Shown in pieces: positions 35,701 to 48,009 of a stretch of DNA of 64,000 nt. Within the stretch, counting starts at the first letter, position 1; each line of letters starts with the position of its first letter. A program made the position numbers and the translations under genes. Source of the stretch: Silene latifolia (lineage: Eukaryota; Streptophyta; Magnoliopsida; Caryophyllales; Caryophyllaceae); contig NC_133529.1 in the NCBI RefSeq assembly GCF_048544455.1, forward strand, positions 46,787,456-46,851,455. Reading direction: 5' to 3'. The notes under the pieces are model-generated. The model was not told where the DNA came from, searched no databases, and worked only from the letters and a program-made list of their open reading frames with translations.

Positions 35701-36080
35701 GTTCTAGGCAATAAAGAACAATGAGAGATATTTATAACGGAAATTGAGTACACTTGCGATCATGAGATGTGCGAGAAGGATGAGTCCCGCCCACTATGAA
35801 AACAGTGGGAGCTATTCTTAGGCTAGAGGGCCTATGTCTTGATTGGATGTCGACACGTACTCAGAAAATTTTGTAATGCAAATGTATACATTACAAAGGA
35901 AAACGAGTATGTAGTGAGGTTAAGTAAGGTACAAGAAATTGATAAAACCTACTAACCAAAGCCTTCTCAAAGGCTAAACATGATGAGTCATGTCATTTCA
36001 ATTGAATTGAAATGAACAAACTACATGCAAGATCAAATTAGATTATAGAATATGAAATAGTAATCAGGTATTGACTATTC
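32770..36080 (+). pseudogene. Decayed copia gag-pol region of element C
   Basis: The stretch is colinear with 5640-8900 of A over its length, including shared small deletions relative to B. It retains anchors such as the RQSGR-type tract near 34495-34520. No frame exceeds about 75 codons. The common decay of A and C is the basis for calling them one non-autonomous lineage. Confidence 0.75.
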
Positions 36081-36822
36081 ATATGTGATAATCGCATTTG
36101 TCGTTCGAGTTTTTCTTTAAAAACTCCTTTTATACTTTGTTACATCCAAACGGGTTGTAGTGACAATTGAACCCCGTTAAAGTGAACACGGATTAACATT
36201 GTATTCGCCCATAGTCACTTGTATGAGGTGACGTCTCGAAGTGACTAGAGTGTGATGCGATTGATGGCAAGTTCAAATGCCATAGAGTCATGTGAGATGA
36301 CTAGTCGATGACATAGGCGATGTTAGGAACTTTTTGTCGGGCCTAATGACCGCTTATAGAGTTCGGCAAATTTATATAGCCTGGTCGTGGCGAGAGCTGC
36401 TATAGTATTCAAATGAGTCGATTCTTTTGACTAAAGACTATTCACCTAAGATGGCTCAGTTTCAGATTAACTTTGATTTGTGTTACTACGACCTTCGTAA
36501 ATGGGGTCAAATGGGCATATTTTGGGTTATGATGGCTGTGGCTAGTCAAAGGGAATGAGTGCGATAGGAATTGTCCATCCCCTTGTCAGGGTTAAAACAA
36601 TATCTCAAGGCCACTCGAGGAGTAATGAACTGGAAATGCGTGGCCACGCTCGGAAAGTATCTATGATAGATAAGTCCGGTCAATCGGTTATTCTCGGATC
36701 GAGGAAACCACTCTCGATATGATCACTTGCAAGTACGACCGAAAGACACCTCGCATTGAGTGGGAGATAGTAATAGGACAAGAGAATTGGTGACGCACAC
36801 TTGTCGAGGACAAGTGGGAGAT
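36080..36822 (+). other. Conserved 3' block and polypurine tract of copia C
   Basis: This is nearly colinear with 16205-16969 of B and ends GACAAGTGGGAGAT before the 3' LTR. It is better preserved than the decayed coding region. Confidence 0.75.
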
Positions 36823-38060
36823 TGTTGGGAAATGTGTCCTCAACAATAGTGCGATCATATGATTTAAATATCATTATTAAAATCTCATTTTAAAGAATAC
36901 CATTGGGAAGTATTTATATCAATGGTCAACATATATCGGTAATGATTGGTGACTAGAGTTTGACATTCTTTTGTCGTGTGACGGTGGTGATCAGTTGACC
37001 CCTAGGTCATACCTATAGGGCAACACTCTTAATTGATTATTTAATTAATCGTATAACGTTACGAGTTAATTAAATTACTTGAAAAATTGACGGACGATTT
37101 TGGATGTAATATTTACGTATCTCATTAAAATGAGATACGGCCTGAGTAATCGAATTTTATCATTACTCAGATAAAATTATTGTTTTAGGAAACAATTGAA
37201 TTTGAATAAATTATTATAAATGCGATTTATAAATTGGTAAAATATTTTTGTACAAGTAATTATGAATTACTAAGTCGATTTTTGTATGTGACGTATTTTT
37301 AATAATACGTTGATTTTTAATATGTTAAAAATACATAACAATTTTATGTTACATTTGACATGTGACATATTGACAATTGACAAAAATAATATGGAATCCA
37401 TGTTATCCTTTTGTGCCGAAATAAGGAGGAGAATTAGACTAAAAATTGTTTGATTATGTTAATGGAAAACATAATTATGAAAACCTATTGCTAGCCATGC
37501 ACACCTACATATTCTTGTGAAGGTAACCATGGGCATGCATTGGCTCTCCTTTTCCCTCCACTCCCACCGGTTTTGGGGAAGACAAAATCCTAGTGATTTT
37601 TTCTTATTTTGCCTATTATTCACTTTGACAACATTAAGTGAAGAATTATTCATTCATCTCAAAAATAAGAGTTTTTAGAAAGAGAAAATCCTCTATAATC
37701 CCTCGTCTCCTACCCGGTTTTAGGAGCCAAGAACCAACCATTTTTGGTTCAATTTTTCACAAGATTAACATTATACTAGTTCATATAATATTGATCTTAT
37801 TAAGAGTTAGCTTTGGGTATAATTCCTAAGGAGAGATCCTACACTTGGATCTTGTTTCTTCCATTAAAGGAAAGCTCAAGAACAAAATAAAAGGAGATTT
37901 CTTTTGTGCCCATAAAACCGAAATACCCATTGTAAGAAGATGATTTCTTCTCTATTTTGTTTATTTGTTTGCATGCATAAAATCCACATTTAATTTTATG
38001 ACAAATTAATTTAAACATATATGAGTATGTTAGTATGTATATGAATCTACATTTCCTTCA
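36823..38060 (+). repeat. 3' LTR of copia C
   Basis: Matches 29358-30599; small differences occur mainly near 36915-36990. Followed directly by TSD AAATC. Confidence 0.95.
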
Positions 38061-38065
38061 AAATC

Positions 38066-38581
38066 TTCTATATAAGTATGAATATTTAGTAGAGAATAAT
38101 GAGAAAACGTATATCTCCTTTACAAATGTTCCATAGTGCTATTTATACTCTTCAAAACTTAACGTTGGATGCTACCCAACGTTGTTCTTGACCGTTCTCA
38201 GTTGTTAGCTAAAAAATAGGGCACATTTCCTATTTACTCGCTTGACCCAGTCTTCTTCAACAAACTTTGGCTTATATTCCTTTGCACGATCTGGTATGTG
38301 GAATTATGCTATTCTCAGAGTTGGACTTGGTCTTCCGTGATAATAGGGCATGTATATAACTGTCTTACTTGCTTGCTGATCAGCCGTTTTGCTGGAAAGC
38401 TCCATCAGGCTATCTTAATATCATTATCAGGCTTTTCTTCCTGGATCTTAACAGCTTATTTATACTCTAATACTCTTCATCTGCCAAATAGTGGTTAGAT
38501 TTGTCCGGTTCCTGGTTGCCTTAATCAGCCTAGTAAGGTCAGGCCAAGTTACAGTCAGACCAGGCTAAATTGGGCCTAACA
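38066..38581 (-). repeat. 3' LTR of element E, part 2 (right of copia C)
   Basis: It continues the LTR after the second AAATC of the C duplication and ends GGGCCTAACA. Parts 1 and 2 sum to 673 bp, exactly the length of the LTR at 59172-59844. Confidence 0.95.
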
Positions 38582-38781
38582 ATTGCCCCTTGACATTTTA
38601 CCCGTGCTAGATCAGGCCAGGGGTGAGATGTCAATTTTACCGGGTTTAAATAATAAAAAGAATTATATTTGCTCAATGACTCTTAGACTCCTAGTTACCG
38701 TTAAACACTACAACGGCTAACTGTGTGATGTCATGCTGACAGTTTTGCATTTTCTAGGGTTTTTGCACCGTTACTCCCCTT

Positions 38782-38790
38782 CTATAAATA
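38782..38790 (+). promoter_or_regulatory. TATA box of antisense gene in E
   Basis: CTATAAATA lies about 160 bp upstream of the ATG at 38947 and about 200 bp inside the element from the 3' LTR, on the strand opposite to gag-pol. The equivalent box in D supports a dedicated promoter. Confidence 0.68.
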
Positions 38791-38946
38791 CGGTATTTGT
38801 GATGAGTTTGTTTTTCACCAAATTTCTTCCACTTTCCTTGCTAAATTTTCTCTAAAATTCTCCCCTATTTCCCAGGAGTTCCATTCTGCTAACTTATAAT
38901 TTTTCATTAAATAAAATTCATCACAATAAACTAAATAATAAAGGAT

Positions 38947-39613
38947 ATGGGAGCCAAAAAGCGTCCTGCTTCCCAGAAAGCTGCTCCTGAGCCTGAACCC
39001 ACAGACGTCGATGAGGAGGAGGTGGTTGAAATTGATCCTCCTGCTCGTGCTATAGCTTTTAAATATCAAGATTCTATTTTTTTTGCTCTTCAATCTCTGG
39101 ATTCTTATTTCCCTGAAGAAAACTTATTGAAGACGAACTATGATAGGGTTTTAAGGGAGAAAAAATTAATTCCTGATTCGACTGAGGTTTGGATTCCTGA
39201 ATCTTGTCCAGTCAGAGCTAATTGGGTGTCACCTGGTTGGTTCTGTATTTTTGAATGGGCGTTCAAAGCAGGTTGTAAGTTACCTTTTACTCCTTTAATG
39301 ATTGATACCATTCGCGCTATGGAATTATCACCTTTCCAAATCATGCCAATGGTTTGGAAACTTGTTCACTCTATTGAGAATTTATGTGCTAAGCATAAAC
39401 TTGTAATTATTATTAATGATATCAAGGCAATATATCATATGAAAAATCCTGTTAATGGTCGTTTTAATTTGAGAATTAAGTCGAAAATGTCTCCATTAAT
39501 TACTAACCTGGACTCTGGAGATGATAAAAGCTGGGCAAAGACTTTCCTGTTTATCCGGACCGAGAGTCTGAGGTCAGGCTTTGACTATTTGAGATATCCT
39601 CCTTTGGAGAGTG
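38947..39613 (+). CDS. Antisense gene of Tat element E, exon 1
   Basis: This is exon 1 of a four-exon gene encoded opposite to gag-pol. It starts MGAKKRPASQ, is then acidic, and has a core resembling the plant 'putative gypsy type transposon' family: WVSPGWFCIFEWAFKAGCKL near residue 95, IRAMELSPFQIMPMVWKLVH near 120, ITNLDSGDDKSWAK near 185. The donor G|GTAGGT at 39613/39614 cuts in phase 1. Exons 1 to 4 (38947-39613, 51779-51964, 52050-52501, 52583-53149) total 1872 nt, divisible by three, with no internal stop, about 623 residues. The D copy shares the first two exon borders and phases. Function is unknown; the basic patch in exon 3 and coiled coil in exon 4 suggest a nuclear, oligomeric protein. 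Confidence 0.82.
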
Positions 39614-39627
39614 GTAGGTTTCCTGCA

Positions 39628-40916
39628 TGATACCGTCGTTTTGTATCAAAATTAAATTTATAATTCCAAACTAAAACTATAGCTAGTGATAGTAAGGGTC
39701 GAATCACAGAGAGACAAGATTAATTTTGTTTGCTATTTCCAGTCTATAAAAGTAACAATTAAGTGGGGGTTTTGAAATTGGTTGACTAATTTGACTAATT
39801 GCTAAAATAAGAATTTCTCAACAAGATAAAAGGAAGATCGGGAATTTCGGTTCACCATGGCTAAGGTCAGGTCAAGATGGTAGCAGAGGTCCTATAATAC
39901 GGTCTCAGGGAATATGAGCAAGCCTTTCGATCTATGCTCAAATTAACCTTACGGTCTTCTAATTCCCAAGAATTTCTCAAAGCTTTCGCTCAAAGGAAAT
40001 TCCAATCTAATGATAATTTAAATTACTAATCTTTCAATCTAGTAAAAGGTTTATCAAAAGACAACAAGATCGATACGGAAGAATTCATGCTAACCAAACA
40101 ATCCTAATTTATGCCATGGCTCACCTCGTTCCCAATCAATAAAATTAGCTATGCATAATTAAAACTAGAACAATTGCAAAACTAAAGACAAAGAACAAGA
40201 TTGACATGATTGAATTGAAGTAAAGACAAAAGACAAGAACTGGATTGCTGAAATTAAATTGGTAACAAAAGGAATTGAATCAACAAGAATTTAAAGAAGA
40301 AGGAATTTGCATAAAAGCTTACTAATTAAATGATGAACAAAGTAATTGAACTTCGGGATTCGTCGTCCCTCTTTCTTGCCTCTAGACTAGATCTAAACTG
40401 AGTTCTTGAGTAATGAAAAGCATAACCTCAAATTGTAGCTGCGTTCTACTGATAAACGATGCCAAAAGTTAATTACAAATTGGGCTTTTAAAAGTCTAAC
40501 ACGAAAAATAAATCTCAGCTGCGCGGCTTGGTCGATCGACTAGGGAGCATGGTCGATCGACTGGTGAGTGGAGTACAGTAGCATCCGCTGAAATTCCATG
40601 GTCGATCGACTGGTGATGCTGGTCGATCGACCAGCTGAGCTGTGCAGTAGCCTCCTGTCCTCTTCCAAACAGCCTCTAAGCTCCATGCACGCATCCCGAG
40701 GTGAGTGAATACGAACTCCCTATTTCCAAGCTTCCTTGAAGTTGCCTCCGGAGGACGATTTAGGCTTGGTTTAGCTCACTTTCACTCATTCCTACAATAA
40801 ATCTTAGAAATTGCAAAGTAAACCGTTTCGGGAGAAATAGTAGCCTTAAGCTAACAATTATGCATGGAAATACGTGCCAAAACTGCAAATAAAGTGTATA
40901 GAATATGCACGTATCA
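39628..40916 (-). repeat. 3' LTR of Athila F
   Basis: It is 1289 bp and pairs with 50404-51695, with about 15 scattered differences plus a strongly diverged palindrome segment at 40600-40680. Confidence 0.95.
40533..40629. repeat. CGATCG palindrome cluster in 3' LTR of F
   Basis: Cores at 40533, 40554, 40603 and 40624, mostly within GGTCGATCGACT or GGTCGATCGACC; the latter is a perfect 12-bp palindrome. Confidence 0.9.
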
Positions 40917-42591
40917 AATCTCCCCAAACCAAACCTTGCTTGTCCCCAAGCAAGCACTATGACCCAAATAAAAACCTAATGGAAAGGAGTATACCTCAGA
41001 GCTAGCTACAAATCAATGCCAAACCGTTTAATGCACAAAACCCACTACTGCAAAGCTCAAATCAAGTGAACAAATTTATGCATATCATGGAATTAAATCG
41101 GGTGTTCGACCTTGCAAGACTCATAAATTTGGACTCTCCCGGGTCACTCTTCTCTCAGCAAAGCAAATGGTAAGAATATATGTAAAAGAGAGGGAAGAAA
41201 ATACAGACTCTCACCTAGACTGCGACCAACAACATGTATCCTTGACTAGTATGAATAATGATTCTAGCTACCGTACATACGCATAACCACCGTCAAGGAC
41301 TATTTTATGCCGAACTATTGCAAGATTTGGATATGTGAGGCTAAGTGGGAAAGAAAGGGCAAAACAAGTATGGAAATGTGAAGGTAAGAGCCAAGCTAGT
41401 ACCTAACAAACCATCAGAAACCGCATCCCAATCCTCCAACTTGAAATGTAACCATGCCTCTAAATGTCTAGGCCACACACTATCCCAAAACAAACACCTC
41501 CAATTCATAAAATAAGCACATGAGGTGTATTCTCAACTCAGCCGGATTATTATGTTTTTCAAATTCCTTTTTCTCTTTTTTTTTTCATTTTCTTTTTCTG
41601 AAATGGGCAGTCGATCGACCAGAAACAGCAGTCGATCGACCACCTTTGCTGGACTAAACTCACTGCCCAGATCAACTTCCCTTTTTTTTCTTTTCTTCTG
41701 AGTTTTTCTTTCTTTATGGCTGACACATTAGCAATTCCTCCACTTCTCATAAAAACTCACTCCAACATTACAAAATCGAACCAAAACTGCTTATAATTCG
41801 ACAAATTCCTCTACTACTTCCTAGCTTGGCACAATGGTAGGCTAAGTATGGGATGTAGTTAAGGGCAACTGGCAGATATGGCTTATAGTGGAGTTAATGG
41901 GGTAAAATGGGGAAGGGGAAGATGCAATAGTTCTCAAAACAAGTAATACCGACCACAAACCGATGCGTATAGGCAATAAGCAATCAAGACTCATACACGT
42001 GCGAAACATGAAATGAAGGGAGTACTACTCTCATTCCTAAATTAACCGGTCATAAATGTCACCAGTTATAGGCTCTATATCTCATAAAGTATAAGTAGTT
42101 TGCCAAAAGTAATAAGTCAAGTCTAATAACCCGAAGTGAATTTCATAACAAAATTTGAGAAATCACTTTTAATTCTCGCTAAGCAGTTGTGAAAAGGCAA
42201 GGAATGACATATTTGACTAATAGTGCAATATCATCATTAATAAACTCCAATCCGACTCGACTATATGCAAAAGTAAACGTGATATTTTTGATTTTTTTTG
42301 AATTTTTGAATTTTTTATTTGTTTTTGTAATTTTTTTTTTTTGAATTGAAAAACAAATGCAAGCTGAAATGCACTAAACGTGTGACTGAAATGCAAATGC
42401 AAAAGACATATGCAAATACCCTCCCCAAACCAAAACACACAATGCCCTCATTGTGCTCAGCAGCAAATCACCAGCAGAAATAGGGAAGAATAAAAGCACA
42501 ACAAAACAAAGGGAAACTAATAAAGAGGGTTCGGAAACTCACAAAAGACGACCTCCCCAAACCAGCCAAAAACAGGGGAGGTCACAAGCAT
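40917..42591 (-). other. 3' untranslated region of Athila F
   Basis: It begins (minus strand) after the env-like stop and ends in the polypurine tract at 40917-40936. It is homologous to the 3' regions of G1 and G2. It contains two CGATCG cores at 41612 and 41633, T/C-rich tracts near 41570-41720 and an A/T-rich run near 42290-42345. No gene. Confidence 0.75.
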
Positions 42592-44044
42592 CTAATCTCC
42601 ACCATCAAACTCGGAACCACTAGACTCATCCGACCCTAAGTCGTCCTCCTCATCTTCCGCCTCAGCAGCAGCGGCAATAGTAGTCGTGGGAGGAGGTCTC
42701 CTGGCAGGCTGAGGGTAACCGCCCACATGGGGAACAAAGTAAGAAGGGTGAGTCCAGGCACCCTGTGGGAGCATCCCCGTCCGAGCTAACTCCTCGTAGA
42801 CTGGGTACAGAGCTAGGGCCGTGTCAAGCCTGTGCTGATCAAAGCTCCTGCACAAATCACTCAACACACGTGACATCCCTCTTTGGTCCATGACCGGGGG
42901 GATAAATAAAGGTGTAGGTGGTCGGAAAGTGGCCGGGTAACCGGTGGGAGCAGGAGTGGAGGAAGAGGGTGCCTGTGAAGAGGAGGCACGAGCTCTCCTC
43001 GAGGTGCTAGCAGTAGTGGTGCCCGCCCTAATAGGGAGCCTGTAGCTAGGCAAGGGCGGGCGAGCTGCCCCCTGAACAGTGGTAAGGGGCAGGATAGGAG
43101 GGAGGCCAAGGACAGGGATGGGGTCGCAGATGAAAGAATCAATCTTCCGCCGACTCCGTCTATCGACCCATTTCACAGACCTCGCGTAGGCAAGGTCCAT
43201 GAAGCGTAGGTCAGGGTCAATAGGGACCTCCACTCGAGGGAAAAGAAGAACTAGATGGTTGGCGATACGTGTCACCAACCCACCACAAGCAATAGTGGCC
43301 AAAGTGCCCTCACTTATAGACTGAAAGTGAGCGGCAGTCAAATAAGTGATGTTATAGATACGGGCTACCCGACTTTCAACGTTCAGATAGCCCGCCAAGA
43401 TAGACAATTCAATGTTATTCACATTATTTGACTCCTTACGACCGAAAATGGTATTACCCATTAGCCGTAGAAAATAACGAAAAAGGGGCAGGTGGACGGA
43501 AGTGCCCGTCCTCTTTAGCCCGTTCCAGTCACTAATGCATGAACACGTGACTCGGTGAATATCAGAAGTGTCTGAGGTGTTACCCTCGAAATAAAGACCC
43601 AAAAATCCAGCAAAGTCGGCTAATGTCAGGGAGTAGTTGACATTGAATAGCCGAAAAGAAATGCAAGGGCTACTCCTGTCGGCTTCAAAAGAAGCCTGGT
43701 CAAAAGCATAGGACGAGAAAAACTCAAGGGTCAAAATGTAATAAGTGAACTCAGCCATGTCCACAAGACCCGTCATTCCTATCCCATTTAGCAGGGACAC
43801 AACAGACTCATAACAGCCTAATTTCTCTAAAGTAGGTTTTGAAGAAATCGGGTGGTCACATTACTTTCATTCTCGCGACAAAAAGAGCGAACTTGGCTCG
43901 CTGAGTAGAATTGGAAAAAATAACCTGCGGATAGTCAGGTAGACTATCCGTAGTTGCCTCGATCATGAATGGCGGACCCCGCGGTCGCTTGGCAGCTCCC
44001 TGACTGGACTGACCCGCGTACATCACCTGCTTTCCCTTTGTCAT
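42592..44044 (-). pseudogene. Athila env-like ORF of element F (ATHILA ORF-1 family-like)
   Basis: The N-terminal part (44044-43856, starts MTKGKQVMYAGQ) is followed after a frameshift near 43800-43860 by a 402-codon frame. This contains FRLFNVNYSLTLADFAGFLG and NNIELSILAGYLNV, then a basic region (DRRSRRKID), a Ser/Pro-rich stretch, FIPPVMDQRGMSRVLSDLC and an Asp/Glu-rich tail. It corresponds to the third ORF of Athila elements, often called env-like although its role is not proven. I see no convincing signal peptide or membrane anchor in this copy. Confidence 0.78.
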
Positions 44045-44578
44045 CTTTGCTTCCTACAAAATGAACAAAATTAACAACTAGATTCCCATAACCATTAACA
44101 ATGTCAATTTATGAAACCCTAACCAACATTCAGAAGTTGGAAACCGAATTAGGGTTTCGAAAATTTGGGGAAAATTGCATTAAACACATCCTAGTTGCTA
44201 ATTTGTTTCGAAAATCAAGGGAAAAGGGTAGAAAAAGCAATTAAAGCATAAAAATCGACAAGAAATCAACCCCTAAATCGATTTTCCCCAATTCGATTTT
44301 TCCGTCTCAATGTAACAATGCTCGAAATTTGGGCATGAAACTTCAGTAAAAATCGAATATAAAGGATGGAAATAAGATTAGAGACATACCTTTGACGAGA
44401 ACTTGACGATTTAAGCAAGAAAAATCGAGATGAAGGGATGGATTAGCAAGAAAATCGCGAAAAAGAGGAAGAAAATAGGATTTGCTTTTGATTTTTCGAT
44501 TTTATGAAAGTGAATGAATGAATGAGGAATGAAGTAATACTTCCCTATTAACTTTGCGTTCTGAATTCGCGCGGTGGT

Positions 44579-44747
44579 CGATCGACCACTTGTCTCGGTC
44601 GATCGACCAGTCTTCCTTATACAGCTCCTCTGCCTTTTCGCGTAGTGGTCGATCGACTACTCTACCCAGTCGATCGACCAATATCCCTGAGAAACAGCTT
44701 CTGCCTCTTTATTTCTCAGTCGATCGACTGATGAACTTGGTCGATCG
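44579..44747. repeat. CGATCG palindrome cluster upstream of the env-like ORF of F
   Basis: Six cores at 44579, 44600, 44650, 44671, 44721 and 44742 fall in three pairs; cores within a pair are 21 bp apart and pairs are about 71 bp apart. The cluster lies between the end of integrase (45039) and the env-like start (44044). Confidence 0.9.
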
Positions 44748-45038
44748 ACTGCAGGCACTGGCAACAAATCCCTTTTTTACGTTAAAATTGCTTTGCCAAC
44801 ATAATTACTTTGCCTTTTCCTCTAATTTTACGCTCTTTGCATAAAATAAATTCCTGCAAAAATTATCAAAGGCGCACATTTTTTTTTACCAAGAAATTGC
44901 AAATTAAAAAGAAATAACTAAAGCTTCTAATGCATATTAATTGATATAAAACTGTAAAGCTCCTAATTACAAAAAGTTACAAGCCGGGTTGCCTCCCGGT
45001 TAGCGCTGGTTTAAGAGGTCCCGCACGACCTTTTTACC

Positions 45039-46756
45039 TCAGTTTGCATCATCCGATAACGGGTCGAAGTACAATACCTCGACTTGCCCAACAAATTCAA
45101 CTGTTCCGTGATAATGCTTCACATATTGGCCATTAACTTTGAACCTTTCTCCAGCAGAGGTCTCCAATTCAATTGATCCGAACTTTGTAACTGCTGTGAC
45201 CGTATAAGGGCCAGTCCACCTGGATTTCAGCTTACCAGGGAATAAACGAATACGAGCATTAAAAAGGAGTACCTTATCGCCAATATGGAACTCGCGCTTT
45301 ATGATTCTCTTGTCGTGCCAACGCTTTGTTTTCTCTTTGTAAATCCTAGCATTATCATAGGCCAGCAGCCTAATTTCCTCCAACTCATTTAGCTGTGTCA
45401 TACATTTCTCACGAGAGAGGTTAGGATCCAAATTCAAATCACAAATAGCCCACCAAGACTTACGCTCTAACTCAACAGGTAAATGACATGTCTTACCATA
45501 AATCAATCGGTATGGTGACATCCCGATTGGCATTTTAAACGCGGTTCTATAAGCCCATAAGACATCATCTAACTTAAGACTCCAATCTTTCCGTGATTTA
45601 GAAACAACTTTAGCTAAGACTTCTTTCAATTCTCTGTTAGAAATCTCAACCTGACCACTAGTTTGGGGATGATACCCCAAACCTCTACGATGCTGGACAC
45701 CGACTCTTTAAAATGCATTCCACCATCGCTAATGACAACCCGAGGGACACCAAAACGAGGGAAAATAATCTTTTTGAACAGTTTAATCACGGCTTTTGCA
45801 TCGCAATGGGGAGTAGCAATAGCTTCCACCCATTTGGACAAATAATCTACAGCTACGAGGATATATTTATTACCTTGACTGCTCGGAAAAGGTCCTTGAT
45901 AATCAATGCCCCAGACATCAAAAATCTCAACCTCTAAAATGCCTACCTGTGGCATCTCATGTCTCTTGGAAATATTCCCCGATCTTTGACAAGCATCGCA
46001 CTCAGCAACAAAATTGCGACTATCTGCATGCAAAGTTGGCCAATAGAAACTAGATTGGAGTACCTTAGCCACAGTCCGGGATGGACCATGGTGACCACCA
46101 TAAGCAGAAGAGTGGCAAGCTTCTAGGATATCCTTCACCTCCCATTGAGGCACGCATCTCCGGATGAGACCGTCTGCGCATTCCTTGAAAACATAAGGAT
46201 CATCCCAAAAGTATTGTCTAGCGTCATAAACGAACCGCTTCTTCTGCTGCCATGAAAGCTCGGGTGGTATCTTACCTATCACAACAAAGTTAGCAAAATC
46301 AGCAAACCACGGAGGTGGAAAAGACCCTGAACTAGTAATAGCTAACAGACTCTCATCAGGAAAAGAATCATTAATAGGTAACGAATCCTCCCTTTCTGTC
46401 AGCTGCAGACGAGATAAATGGTCAGCTACCACATTCTCTGCTCCTTTCTTATCCTTGATCTCCAAATCAAACTCCTGCAAAAGGAGTATCCACCTCAAAA
46501 GCCTCGGCTTCGCATCTTTATTAAGAAAGAGAGTCTTCAACGCTACGTGGTCAGTATAAACAACAACCTTAGAACCTAACAAATAAGACCGAAATTTATC
46601 TAAGGCAAAAACTACAGCTAGAAACTCTTTCTCAGTGGTATAATAGTTGACTTGAGCCTCATCCAGAGTTCGGCTCGCATAGTATATGGCATTCAAAGCT
46701 TTATTCTTTCGCTGTCCCAAAACTTCACCGATCGCATAATCGCTGGCATCACACAT
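45039..46756 (-). pseudogene. Athila F RNase H and integrase
   Basis: RNase H ([47 protein letters not shown]) leads into integrase: [13 protein letters not shown] and [18 protein letters not shown] form the zinc-binding part, and [18 protein letters not shown] and VISDGGMHF carry the core Asp residues. The C-terminal part ([20 protein letters not shown], then [20 protein letters not shown]) is in a different frame at 45039-45680, so a frameshift lies near 45640-45680. Confidence 0.9.
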
Positions 46757-46833
46757 AATCTCAAATGGGAGGTCCCAATCAAATGGTGAATGATTGGTGC
46801 GAGAAACCAGAGCCTCCTTTAACCGATTAAACG

Positions 46834-47885
46834 CTAAAAGGCACTCATCAAGAAACTCAAAGACAAAGCATCCTTAAGGAGCAATTGTGTAAGTGGTTTA
46901 GCAATTTTTGAAAAATCCTTAATGAAACGCCGATAGAAACCAGCGTGACCAAGGAAACTCCTCACTCCTTTAACATTCACGGGAGGAGGTAATTGCTCAA
47001 TCACCTGCACTTTTGCCTTATCAACATGTATACCTTTATCAGAAATCAGATGCCCTAACACAACTCCCTCATTGACCATGAACTGACATTTTTCCCAGTT
47101 TAAAACCAGATTAACATCAATACACCGCTGCATGACTTTATCAAGATTAGCTAAACAACGATCAAAGTCATTACCATAAACTGAGAAATCATCCATAAAG
47201 ACTTCCATAATGTTCTCTATATAATCAGAAAAAATCCCCATCATGCACCTCTGAAAGGTAGCAGGGGCGTTACACAATCCGAAAGGCATTCTACGGTATG
47301 CAAAAACACCCTGTGGACAGGTAAAAGTGGTCTTACTCTGATCATCCGGATGAATAGGGATCTGAAAGAACCCTGAATATCCGTCTAGAAAACAGAAAAA
47401 TTTGTTAGAAGCAAGTCTTTCAGTCATTTGGTCAACAAAAGGGAGAGGGAAGTGGTCTTTCTTGGTGGCGGCATTCAACTGTCTATAATCAATGCACATC
47501 CGCCACCCTGTCACAACTCGTGTTGGTATTAATTCATTTTTCTCATTTTTAACCACGGTAGTCCCTCCTTTCTTCGGGACTACCTGAACTGGGATAACCC
47601 ACTTGGAGTTGCCAATCGTATAAATAATACCGCATCGAGTAGTTTCATCACCTCGGCCATAACAACTTCCTCGCATCTTTGGGTTCAACTTGCGTTGACC
47701 ACATGCGTAAGGCTTGTGGCCTTCCTCCGCTCTATCCTATGCATACAAACATCGTGGCCGATGCCCTTAATGTCATCCAAAGAGTAACCTAGAGCCTTCA
47801 TGTTTTTCTTAAGCACACACATCAAAGCGTAAAGCTGGTCATCGTTAAGCTTAGCACTAACAATAGTGGTATCGCTCCGTATCAT
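46834..47885 (-). pseudogene. Athila F reverse transcriptase
   Basis: Motifs WVIPVQVVPKKGG, GWRMCIDYRQLNAATKKDHF, FLDGYSGFFQIPIHPDDQ, MPFGLCNAPATFQRCM and the catalytic FMDDFSVYG are present at 46834-47688. The region upstream (47685-47885) is in another frame. All catalytic motifs survive, but frameshifts near 47690 and near 46800 separate RT from protease and RNase H. Confidence 0.92.
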
Positions 47886-48009
47886 CTAGAAAAACATACT
47901 TAAGATTAGGAGGAAGTGGCTTACGCTCTGGCACCTTTACCTCTACAGCATAGACAGAATCAGCTTCAATGGTATAGCAAGTGTTTACCAAATTCTCGTT
48001 GGCCAGGCT

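Larger units (their letters stand above)
29358..38060 (+). mobile_element. Copia element C, non-coding, complete with TSD
   Basis: C has LTRs of 1242 and 1238 bp (TGTTGGGAAATG to TTTCCTTCA), PBS ATCGGTATCAAGAG at 30600, purine tract before 36823, and TSD AAATC (29353-29357 and 38061-38065). The empty site is preserved at 59324-59333. It shares the leader, the decayed coding region and the 3' block with element A, and LTRs with B. The longest internal frame is under 80 codons, so it needed enzymes from another element to move. Confidence 0.95.

Noticed and set aside
29998..37653. Identical 64-codon minus-strand frames at 29998-30192 and 37459-37653
   Set aside because: They are the same place in the two LTRs of copia C and show no protein-like features.
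44579..44747. Regular palindromes as a CRISPR-like array
   Set aside because: Repeat units are only 8-12 bp, spacing is irregular elsewhere, and the setting is a plant retrotransposon.
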